A stretch of 47,943 nt of DNA from Phaeoceros laevis (lineage: Eukaryota > Anthocerotophyta > Anthocerotopsida > Notothyladales): positions 66,198-114,140 of the forward strand of contig JBNGIQ010008546.1 in the NCBI GenBank assembly GCA_049999765.1, written 5' to 3'. Position numbers and translations under genes: made by a program. Positions 39,825 to 47,943 of the stretch are shown here, piece by piece (the first letter of the stretch is position 1; the number at the start of each line of letters is the position of its first letter). Under the pieces are notes generated by a model. The model had not been told where the DNA came from. It searched no databases and saw only the letters and a program-made list of their open reading frames with translations.

Positions 39825-41309
39825 TACTGAAAAACTCTCATTGACCACTGTCTGTTTGAACGTGACTAATGCAGGTTCCTAGCCAGACGTTGTTGTACTA
39901 TTCGGAGATGCCCAGGAGATGGACAAGCATGGCTGGACAAATCTTGTCCTGGTTTGAGCCAGATCAAATGTTTGCACGGCGCGATATGACATGTAGCAGA
40001 TGTGCATAAGGTCCAGTGGCCTTTGGCAGGATCTACCATCCTTCGAGCTGAGCAACATTAAGTCCACCGTATTAGCAGAAAAAGGCAAGACTGGCAGGGA
40101 CGAATTTGCATCACGACTAGCAGCAGAAAAACAGTGGAGCATAGGTATAGGTACCATATATGACCATTTCCATTTCGCAGCTTGTAAAGCCAAGTACAAG
40201 ATGCATCCATGGCGTCACTTTGTTAGTAGTTAGCGTTGCAAAATGAGGTAAGACGTAGCAGACCATCGCTTAGTCCTAATGCTCAAAACATTGCCTGTAA
40301 GGGGCATGTTGGTCAAACATGCCTCATTCTCTCCTTCGTTAGTGCAAAGAGAATTCATTGCTAGGTTTCTGGAGGGCCCATGGCAGACCTATCCCTTGCA
40401 AGGCATGTGCAACTGTTGTTAGAGACACAAGGGTATCCAACTGTTCCAGCACAAGAAGACTATTCAACCTTTTCAAGCTCAGGAAAACTGTTAAGCATGC
40501 AAAAAGGTAGAAGAACATGTTCAGCCATCGTTTGAATGCCCGCAGAGCTTTACTCTCCAGAAACCAGGGCCAGAATGTGCCTTTCAGTCCACCTAATGTT
40601 CTGGGTTGACAGAAGATGTCTGTGCAAGTTCGTGTTTTCAAAGATGAGGGCAAAACGGGCTCAACAGTGCTGTATAAGTCTTGCAGAAAGGTAAAGGAGG
40701 GAGATTGGTATTAGGAGGTCTCAGGGAGATGGAGGGAGGGAGAGAAGACTGGTTTTCTGCTGACCGGATTGTATCAAAATTGAGAAAGTACTGTTTTTAT
40801 GTTGACTGGATTTTTCAGAAGCGGTAAGGGCAGGGAGGCAATGGAGGTGGTGTATCACGGCAGGGAAGAACTGTGAAAGGATGGGAAAGCAAGGTAGTGA
40901 GGCAAGAAAGAGAGCACCACAGGGTAGCTCCCAAAATGTGGGTATGCTGGTAGGACACAATGCTGGAAACTGGGACTGAACACTGGAGGCAAGAGTGGAG
41001 CCAGAAACTGAGGGCGGAGGCCAAGTGCCGAGGGCACAAGGCAGTCAAAAAACTCCAACAGCAACTGGGTGAGGGCTGGGTTGTGTACCAGGAAAACACA
41101 GTGCAAGCGAGCACTTGAAAGCAGGGAATGCAGAACAAAACTGAGCTCAAGGAATGCAAAACAACTGAATGCTACAAAGGAAGCCGTGTCTTTAAATAGG
41201 CCAGTCATGAGAGAGGCATTATTAATAAGAGACCGATGTGGGGTACCAGCAATAGTAATCTGCAGCTTACTTGGAACTCCAACTTTGCTCTGCTAGGGTA
41301 AGAAATCAT
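39825..41309 (-). other. Leader region of the Penelope-like element
   Basis: Between the long ORF and the 5' terminal repeat the minus strand is pyrimidine-rich, with no convincing long frame. The ORF frame remains open upstream to a CTAG/GAACC junction near 39,885, which could be a 3' splice site. Minus-strand frames at 40,339-40,653 and 40,855-41,208 are hydrophobic and low-information. A plus-strand frame at 40,000-40,233 looks protein-like but is unsupported. Confidence 0.4.
41189..41205 (-). promoter_or_regulatory. TATA-like motif of the Penelope-like element
   Basis: The minus strand reads GGCCTATTTAAAGACACGG, a TATA-type box just inside the 5' terminal repeat and upstream of the C/T-rich leader. 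It is in the right orientation to transcribe the RT frame. No start site can be fixed. Confidence 0.35.
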
Positions 41310-42102
41310 TTTGTCCAGCGTACAGGCTGATTGCTTGGTATGTGCTGATTCCACGTCCTCATCATCCATAGCAGCTGGCTTCTAGGATCTCGCGAATCCT
41401 TTAAATCCATCCTTGCCACATGTGTTAGCAGTCTCACAAGCCGTCAGTATTGAATGCATACTCCATTATTTGCTTAGCGCCGGCGTTGAGAATCTTTTGC
41501 CAGCCAGCATAGGTGGCAGCTGTATTATTTGATTCAAGCTCATTCTTGATGACCTGCAAGTCTGTTTAAAGCCATCAAAGGCAAAAGATTGCCGAATGCA
41601 TCACAACCGCATACTTGCTGGGATTTTTTGTATCTGACGGCCAGTCGCTTCAAGGCTACGTAGCAACACCTTAGCATGTTCAGTATCCCGTAGGTTCAGA
41701 GTGACCCGTTATTGGCTTCCTTCCTTAGAGCTTGGTACAGCCCGTTTGGAAGCTTGGCGGTTGGTCAAATAAGTAAAAAACCGCTCATGGTGTCAATTAA
41801 TTTTACCTAGCGGGCATATACTTTAGGCTGTATGCTCACCTTGTTTGCCTGCATAAGTAATGCTGTACAGTTTCCAAAGATCATAACACAGTTTACAATA
41901 TCATGGCAATTTTGTGCACACACCGATGACATGATTAACTGTCACAACATCTATCCATGATTCGAGGGAGATTTATTACGCATGCTAACACAGCTAGTAA
42001 ATAGCAGGTTAATGCAAAATACCTTTCTTTTGCAGATGATTCAAGATATACAGTCTAAAACCAGATGAACACACCGCACACTGAAAGTGTGTGTGTGTGT
42101 GT
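41310..42102 (-). repeat. Terminal direct repeat, 5' copy of the Penelope-like element
   Basis: About 793 bp matching 25,874-26,674 at roughly 98% by eye, including the exon-like frame and possible small intron. It lacks a 9-bp segment present in the other copy. A 36-bp tail (42,103-42,138) follows before the 8-bp target duplication. Confidence 0.95.
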
Positions 42103-42138
42103 ATTTGAGGAGGTTAACGGTCCCATGCAGGGTCCCCC

Positions 42139-42236
42139 CTTGCCTGGTGGACATGTATGCAAAATATGGCGAGCTGGAAGGTGCACGCCAGGTTTTTGAT
42201 AGCATGGCCACAAAGGATGTGGTGACATGGACAGTA
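42139..42236 (+). pseudogene. PPR pseudogene, right part
   Basis: CLVDMYAKYGELEGARQVFD, then SMATKDVVTWT, in the same PPR family as the left part at 25,412-25,866. The match starts at the right 8-bp target duplication and stops near 42,236. Tyr replaces the usual Cys in YAKC. Removing the large element restores the order of the PPR motif (DDVVV, then CLVDMYAK). Confidence 0.8.
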
Positions 42237-42738
42237 TAGTCCACTGTCCGTCTCTGCCCATCCCAGTCATAACAACACTGTCTATGTCCCACAATCCACA
42301 TGCGGGAATGATAAGTGATTGGTAGCATGGCTGTGAGCAATACCGCACGTCAGTGCCTGCAAGGAAAAAAGGTTTCCTTTCTTCCAAGACACTCTCAACA
42401 CAACTTCTCACATGATGACAAGCTATGGCTGTGTACTTAGCAGAGAGTCTTTAGCAAATTGGATGGTTCCTAATATAGGTTTGCACAAAAACCTGAAGCC
42501 TATATGCAGGCAATTGAGTCTAGCACAATTGACAAGCAGTTCAACAACAATGCATCAAGTGTAACTTGTACAAAATTGAGAGCACAACTGTGAGCTGGAA
42601 GCCGCAGAGCTGCCTAGATTGGAATTTGCTAAAGACTACTTTCAGTAGAGCGGGAGTCATGTTTAACCTATTGGCATCACTCTCTCTCTTGCTAATCATG
42701 GCCAGCGCCGGCAGTGCGAACACGCCGCAACTCCATGA
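42237..42738. other. Spacer without recognisable genes
   Basis: No gene is supported. A short plus-strand frame at 42,566-42,844 has a hydrophobic run near 42,662-42,720 but runs into the hAT element and lacks a recognisable family. Confidence 0.35.
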
Positions 42739-43427
42739 CTCCATAATAGCGCTCACCGAAAACCGGCTTAGCAATATAAATGGCCGGTTGGAATTTAGAA
42801 GTTACCGGTTGAAAAAAAAAACTTCCGGATTCAAAAAGACATAATGCCGGTAGCCGGGAAGTTTAATTTAGTAAGTACAAGGGGTTAATATATGGTGTAG
42901 GATACATAGTTGGTATTATACATAGTTAGTATTATACATGTAAGCTTTAACCCTTACTAGTAATGTAAGAACTATTTACATTAGATGAAAATAAGCCGTA
43001 TTAATGTAAAAACCATATAGGGCTACTTTCTAGCCCTTTTGTAGTAACCCTAGGCCCGTTATCCCTCTGTTACGAGCTTGTGCGGCCAGCGAACACAATC
43101 ATGGATGAAAAGGGTAAGAAGAAGCATAAAGCTAAGAATGGGAAAGGCATACGCATATGGAAGGATGACGCGAAGACCCGAAGACACGTTTACTCCGGAG
43201 CGCACTAGTGGGGAAAATTTTGTTGTAGGTTTTTTTTTTAAATACCGGTTAGGGTTTGGATTTACCAGCTTTTTCCCGGTTAGGTTTACAAGTTGTAGGA
43301 AATTTGACGGAAATGTTAAGAACTTACCGGCTAAGACTTTTTGATATTTTGAAATAACTTTTACTTAGGAGAACTACAGAATTTTTACCTTTTTAGAAAA
43401 ATTTTTTTGGTGAGCACTACTCCATAA
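42739..43427. mobile_element. Non-autonomous hAT element with 8-bp target duplication
   Basis: CTCCATAA at 42,739-42,746 and 43,420-43,427 flank a 673-bp element (42,747-43,419). It begins TAGCGCTCACCGAAAA and ends with the inverse of TAGTGCTCACCAAAAA, a terminal inverted repeat of about 16 bp with two mismatches. An 8-bp duplication and TAG/CAG-type ends define hAT transposons. Subterminal CCGGTT/AACCGG motifs are frequent, as expected for transposase binding. A 35-codon Lys-rich frame (from the ATG near 43,100: MDEKGKKKHKAKNGKG) may be the remains of the transposase N-terminus. No transposase is encoded. Confidence 0.85.
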
Positions 43428-43663
43428 CTAACATTTCTATAACGGTTTGAACCGGAACGCCTATTAAATAAGTAAAGGAGTACTTAACACAAAAAGCATA
43501 AATAAATAAGCTTTAAAGTGAAAAGCTAGTGAACAACCGAACTGCAGCACCATAGCTCTCATAACTTGATCATACAAGAACGCTGCTCCCTTACTAGCAT
43601 CCTTGCTGCTCGGCGATGAGAAACAACACATCCCAACATCCAGCCATTGCAGGTCACTGGAGG

Positions 43664-44231
43664 TCAAACTCCTGCAAACTCTGACCTTGTACATCTCACC
43701 GGCTTAGAAGGCAGGAGGTGACACCTCGAGCTATGTGTTTTATTGGTAGCACCATTTCCACTGTTAACGTTCCTGCAATTTCGCTTCCAATCTGCAAGTG
43801 CATCCTCCGTCGCTTGCTTCAACAACTGAATTCGGGCTTCACCTAACCTGGCTGCCCGTCCATGCTTCAACTGCTCAGTAGCAAACAACAAATTTGTCTT
43901 TGCTTGAGCACGTGCATGTGTTTGAAGCATGCACAAGCAGACCGTGACGACGGCAGGGAGGTAAGCACCTTGCAGCTTTTGCAATTGATTGACTTGACTT
44001 TGAGGAACACACCGATCAATGTACATGGAAGCCAAACAAGGCCGGCATCTGGCGAGCACGGCAGTGAGGGCATAGTGTCTGCGGGGCCTCATTGTTTAGC
44101 AAGTCCGGAATCTGCATCACCTCCACATCGTAGGTCGTCACATGGCAGAGTGACTCTATCTCTGGCAGCACAAGATCAAGCTCCTCCATCTGGTTGGCAC
44201 ATACAATCCCCATACAGCAGGCGGGACCCAT
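43664..44231 (-). pseudogene. Decayed coding stretch of unknown function
   Basis: From Met at 44,231 the minus strand reads MEELDLVLPEIESLCHVTTY after a short lead, then CPHCRARQMPALFGFHVH to a stop. An overlapping frame (43,664-44,092) continues LQKLQGAYLPAVVTVCLCML, then ARLGEARIQLLKQATEDALA. The second half looks helical and coding-like. The two frames together suggest one protein with a shift near 44,050. I recognise no family. The hAT element lies just beyond its 3' side. Confidence 0.35.
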
Positions 44232-44579
44232 TCACTGCTGATTACTTAGCCCTTTAGGACACTTTTGAGCATCCTTTGTCGCCTGCAGATGATGCTTTTG
44301 CTAGCATCCAGATGCTTGCATGCAGAGTGGGACTTGGTTTTGTCTCTGCCAGAGTCACAATCTTCCAGGGATATGCACCCATTTGAACCAGGCATTTTAA
44401 TGTTATCAAACTCGGATGTGGGGGTTGATGATAACCATGTTGATATGTCATCTAAATCCAAAGGACATGAAGATTCTGACTCTCCCTTGACGACTTGCAC
44501 TCAATTGTTGGGGTCTTACATTGCACATGTCAATGGTGTGCCTCCTTAGCCCTTGGTGCAGACAACAGCTCCGTAAGGC

Positions 44580-45876
44580 ATGGTCAACGATTCAGGTTTG
44601 GACAATGGTCATCCACGCATGGTGGACATATCTCCCCACGGCGTGGTGGACATCGCTCCTCAAGGCATGGTGGACAGAGCTCTTGAAGGCATGGTTGACA
44701 CATCTCCTCAAGGCATGGTAGTCACAGCTCCGCAAGGCATGGTGGGGATCGGGCTTCCTCGAGGCCTAGGCACAACTTCTGAAGGCGTGGTGGCCACTAC
44801 AGGGTTGGATACATCTCCTCCAGGCTTGGACAATGCAGGCTCAGCCACCTCTCCTCGAGGCTTGGCCTACAACATGCCTCCTGCAGGCTCGGTAGTTTTG
44901 TGCCAGATTGGAGGAGATGGGGATGAGCCCCCAGCACTAAGGGCCAGTGGAGGAGATGGTGATGAGCCCGCAACACCGAGGGCCAAGGAGTAGGCTGCTT
45001 CATATCCTGCAAAGTGTCCTTGATTTTGATGATAACTATGTCGTGGTGGCTGATAAAAGCTCTTTAAGTGGTTTCAAGGTTGTTCGTAAGAGCTCCATAG
45101 ATATTGTCCGTAGGGTTCCCTTCTTTTTTCCCACCCAGCCACCGAGTCCCAATGAGATTGAGGTGTGCTTGTTTGACAACAAAGAGAATGTGGACCTGAG
45201 TGGTAAGGACACACCAACTGACAAGGAAGATGTGCAGCCTCTGAGTCCCAAGGACCAGGATGAGGAAGCATGGACCGAGGAGGATGTTCAATCTGCAGCC
45301 TAGGAGGATATTCAGCCATCGACTGCCTGTTTAGGGCGTCAAATTTAGGCACTGTCGGCCAGTGAGGAGGATGCAGTAATTACAAGTGCCGAAGAGGAGG
45401 ACCAGGCACCGAGTGCCGAGGAGCTGGTTCAGACACCAAGTGCTGAGGAGGGTTTGTAGGTCCTGGTACCGAGTGCCAAGGAGAATATGGAGGTGTCGGT
45501 TGATGGCTTAACTGGACCCATGCTTCTTGCAATGGCGCACAAAGTTCTAGGCACAACTCTGAGCTTGGTGCTAATGGGCAACAGGGAGCTCAGGAGGTGG
45601 CACCTGCTAAAAAGCAGATTCGTGGGAGGAAGCCCTAGGTGAACACTCCCACTGCAGCAGGCGCTTCTCCACCAAAGCTGGCTATGAGGAGCGCTGGGAA
45701 AGCAGAGAACCCAGCAGGGTTGCCTGACAGGAAAACCAAGTGTACTCTGAAGAAGACCCCCATATTCTCAACGGAGCAGTCTACTGGCAGCAGGAAAAAT
45801 TCCAAGAAGGGTCAGGCTGAGTATGAGCCGGAAGGTAACAACAACACTGGGTCAGATGAGAGTCCAGATGCGTAGC
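44580..45876 (+). pseudogene. Repeat-rich acidic protein remnant, unknown
   Basis: Frame 44,580-44,993 has a 9-residue repeat (GMVDTSPQ, GMVVTAPQ, GMVDRALE and similar) from a 27-bp DNA repeat at about 44,610-44,750, then Gly/Pro/Asp-rich sequence. A shift leads to 44,947-45,303 (LQSVLDFDDNYVVVADKSSL, then acidic EEDVQ repeats). Stops break a Glu/Ser/Ala-rich stretch at about 45,300-45,460, and 45,639-45,875 is Lys/Pro-rich. It reads as a decayed, mostly disordered protein, possibly a transposon-encoded gag-like or chromatin-associated protein. Assignment is not possible. Confidence 0.35.
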
Positions 45877-46632
45877 GTCCAGGCAAGTCAACTTCCCTCC
45901 AGGTGGTTATTGCGAAGGATGCCAATGAAAGAAGGCCAAATCGGGAGCTTGCAAGATGAAACTTTGAGGTGCGCCTAATGTTTAAAGTGTCAACGCTTTC
46001 TATTAAGTTTGTTTGACCTCATTTTTGCATGTTTCATGACGATATGTGTTCAGCATGTACTGTGCTGCTGTGGACACGGTCTAGGTTGCTCTGGACATGG
46101 TTCCGGGCTGTTGTGGCCATGGTCTGTGTGTTGCGGTGCACATGGTTCTGGGCACTAGTTCTGGGCTACTGTGATATGGTGTGCTTTGGTTCTAGGCAGC
46201 TGCGATATGGGGTGCATGGGTTTCATGTGTGCTACTGCTTGTTGTGCTTGTGCTTGTTGTTTTTCTTGTTGTGTTTGTTCTGCTTTGTTCACAAGTCCCC
46301 ACATGTATCCAGTACATCCTGAGCCTTCTGCCTTGCTATGGTTTGGTGTGGTACTCCTGGCCAATCGTAGGCGGTTCCACCTAGATGCAGTTGTTCTGAA
46401 TATGCTGCTTTGTAATGCACAGCGTGTCTTGCTCAATTTCTTTTCGTGAAGTCTAGTTATCATAGTTTTATGTTCTCTTCTCATCAAGTTTGAGTGGACA
46501 TGACCCATTTGAGGCTATGCTAACAAGCATCGGAGTTGGACAACACAGTCTTAGCTTATAGGCAGGTTGAGACGTATAGTTAATAGCTACTTAGTCTGTA
46601 ATCGGGGCACTTAATGAGGTTTCAGTTGCATT
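45877..46632. other. Spacer with degenerate repeats of about 30 bp
   Basis: From about 46,055 to 46,220 the plus strand repeats GACATGGTTCTGGGCTGTTG-like units with many changes. T/G-rich DNA follows. Frames here are Cys/Phe/Leu-rich by-products. No gene is supported. Confidence 0.4.
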
Positions 46633-46797
46633 TACAAGCCCTGCTATAGAATGTCTCCTTTGGAATTGCGAGAGTCGAAGAGGCAGGTGGAAGAACTTTT
46701 GAGCAAGGGAAACATCATACCTTCGGTTTCCCCATATGGTGCCCCAATACTATTTTCAAGGAAAAAGAATGGTAAATTACGTATATGTATTGATTAG
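46633..46797 (+). pseudogene. Gypsy (Ty3-type) RT fragment
   Basis: About 55 codons match the start of the Gypsy reverse transcriptase: YRMSPLELRESKRQVEELLS, then IIPSVSPYGAPILFSRKKNG and RICID, ending in TAG where CIDYR is expected. These are the conserved lead-in motifs before the polymerase core. The rest of RT, RNase H and integrase are absent downstream. Confidence 0.88.
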
Positions 46798-47274
46798 GAG
46801 TGCGAGCCCTGTGCAACTTTTGGTGGACTTCGAGGAGGAAACCTCGTTGCCTGTTGCACTTTGGAACACGGAGGAACGGAGGAAGTTGAGGAGGACCGGC
46901 GACAGTTGCAGGCCTCAACTTTCTCCTTTTCAGATGATGCGGCATCTTACAGCACATCAGTGTGGAGTGTGAGGACATGGGACACTGACTGGCCCCTGCC
47001 TGACATGATGGAGACCTCATCGTTGAATGCTGGCAAGTCGGAGAAGTTTTTTGGAGAACCAAGGACCATGCCCTTACGAGAATTTCGAATTTTCAGCAAG
47101 TCTATGGTTTCTGAGCTGCACTTCAAGTATGCTGATATCTACACCCCTCAGTATGCTTTTGAGCACATGAGTAGGTATCTGACCAAGGAGGCAGCTATTT
47201 TGCATGACGGTAGCTTTGACCAGTTGACAGAGATTTGTGTGGCAAGGAACCTAGTACCTGGATTCCTACAGTAG
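46798..47274 (+). pseudogene. ORF continuing in frame after the Gypsy fragment, unknown
   Basis: The same frame as the Gypsy RT stays open beyond its TAG to 47,274. It gives an acidic segment (EEVEEDRRQLQASTFSFSDD) and then MPLREFRIFSKSMVSELHFK, YADIYTPQYAFEHMSRYLTK. This is not RT. The second half looks like a real helical domain, perhaps the N-terminal part of a gag or another pol segment brought next to RT by deletion. Family not recognised. Confidence 0.45.
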
Positions 47275-47467
47275 CTTTCAGAGTCCCTACAGACATGTTG
47301 TCTCCTGCTGCTCAAAATAATGTTGACACAGGCCTTGTCGGAGGGGAGGATAGCACGACAACTCTGGTGACTAGCTGAATAGGAGAGGAAAATCAAGTAG
47401 GCTGGGGTTTGAACTAGACCGGTAGAATAGACTGAGGGCGAGTCAAGAGAGATGCAGGTGAAATTCT

Positions 47468-47943
47468 GGAAGGGGACTGTCGCGAGAATTCCATCTTCTC
47501 CTCTTTGTACGGTTTTTTCCCGTCTCTCAATCTCTCACGAACACGGTCCTTTGATCACGCACGTTGCTCTTCCACACAAATTCAGTGTGCATCTTGTGAG
47601 CTGCAGGCTGGTGTCCGAGTAGCTTGGACGGGTTCCCTTGAGTGAGGGAGGTGTCTGTTGTTGCACAACGTGACAGATTTGGCTAGTGCCGAATGTTTGC
47701 GTTGGCAGGAATTGTTGTCTTGTTGGCATAGCAGAGGCAAGATGTGACACTGGTGGAATTTTTGTGAGAGTGCGTGCATTGATTGCAGACAGCTGTGAGT
47801 GTGAAGTTATGCTGTGAAACATATGCCAGGGAAGAGGCAGTAGGGCCAGGTAATGCGAGAAATCTCGTTCAGTTCACAACCCTGAAACGAAGTGCCAGAA
47901 TAACATTAGTTTGGCTGCCGGACGGGTTCAAAGTTTGAAATTC
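47468..47943 (+). mobile_element. Possible polypurine tract and 3' LTR start
   Basis: GGAAGGGGAC (47,468-47,477) is followed by TGTCGCGAGAATTCC, the shape of a polypurine tract next to an LTR starting with TG. The rest of the window (to 47,943) has no gene and could be LTR. The LTR end and a partner lie outside the window, so this is tentative. Confidence 0.35.

Larger units (their letters stand above)
25867..42138 (-). mobile_element. Penelope-like element with direct terminal repeats, 16.3 kb including a nested LINE
   Basis: The element is bounded by an 8-bp duplication inside PPR sequence. It has ~800-bp direct terminal repeats (25,874-26,674 and 41,310-42,102) about 98% alike. On the minus strand it encodes a reverse transcriptase with Penelope-like landmarks preceded by a long unknown region. 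Removing the LINE (27,528-36,397) and its 13-bp duplication leaves about 7.4 kb. A 36-bp extension (42,103-42,138) lies outside the 5' repeat only, as in Penelope-like elements, where terminal repeats with a one-sided tail arise from partial tandem copies. No GIY-YIG endonuclease and no integrase or tyrosine recombinase signature was seen. In-frame stops make this copy inactive. Confidence 0.7.

Noticed and set aside
25867-42138. Ordinary LTR retrotransposon
   Set aside because: The repeats lack TG...CA ends, no tRNA primer-binding site or polypurine tract adjoins them, there is a one-sided 36-bp tail, and the RT is not of Copia or Gypsy type.
1-47943. CRISPR arrays, bacterial operons or ribosome-binding sites
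   Set aside because: Repeat spacing, splice-like sites, 26S rRNA and transposon content are all eukaryotic. No regular repeat-spacer array was seen.

Overview
The window looks like a piece of a large, repeat-rich nuclear genome from a land plant, most likely a fern or another seed-free vascular plant. The pointers are a plant-type 26S rRNA fragment, PLS/DYW-type pentatricopeptide repeat (PPR) sequence, plant Copia, L1, hAT and CACTA-like transposon remains, and a Penelope-like reverse transcriptase (RT) of a kind not expected in flowering plants. No intact host gene was found. Almost every coding stretch is broken by stops or single-base shifts. Many stops are TGA, TAG or TAA where CGA or CAG/CAA would fit, as expected from C-to-T decay of methylated DNA. 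Species assignment is inference.

Left part (1-9,300): a 60-bp tandem repeat, a decayed unknown minus-strand ORF (0.87-2.12 kb), an internally deleted Copia remnant (2.8-3.4 kb), an 81-bp perfect tandem duplication carrying a CACTA-like end, short repeats, a PPR array of near-identical three-motif units (6.9-7.9 kb), and a Copia RT/RNase H remnant (8.05-9.06 kb).

Middle (9,300-25,870): the 3' part of a 26S rRNA gene on the minus strand is split by a 2.6-kb GC-rich non-coding insert flanked by an 82-bp direct duplication. A PPR-E-DYW editing-factor pseudogene follows (14.3-15.4 kb), then low-information DNA with one exon-like ORF. Next is a second L1 ORF1 fragment (18.0-19.45 kb) abutting a decayed minus-strand Copia element (19.45-24.76 kb) with a recognisable primer-binding site, then an AT-rich tandem repeat of about 208 bp.

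Right-centre (25,410-42,240): the most interesting part is a three-layer nest. A PPR pseudogene is interrupted by a 16.27-kb element (25,867-42,138) bounded by an 8-bp target duplication. That element has ~800-bp direct terminal repeats and a Penelope-like RT with a long N-terminal region of unknown function. The RT frame is itself split by an 8.87-kb L1-type LINE (27,528-36,397) bounded by an imperfect 13-bp duplication. Without the LINE the host element is about 7.4 kb. No GIY-YIG endonuclease was seen in it.

Right end (42,240-47,943): a clean non-autonomous hAT element with an 8-bp target duplication, two unrecognised decayed coding stretches, and a Gypsy RT fragment with a possible 3' LTR start near the window edge. 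The genes do not form a working pathway. The window is a record of successive insertions and decay.
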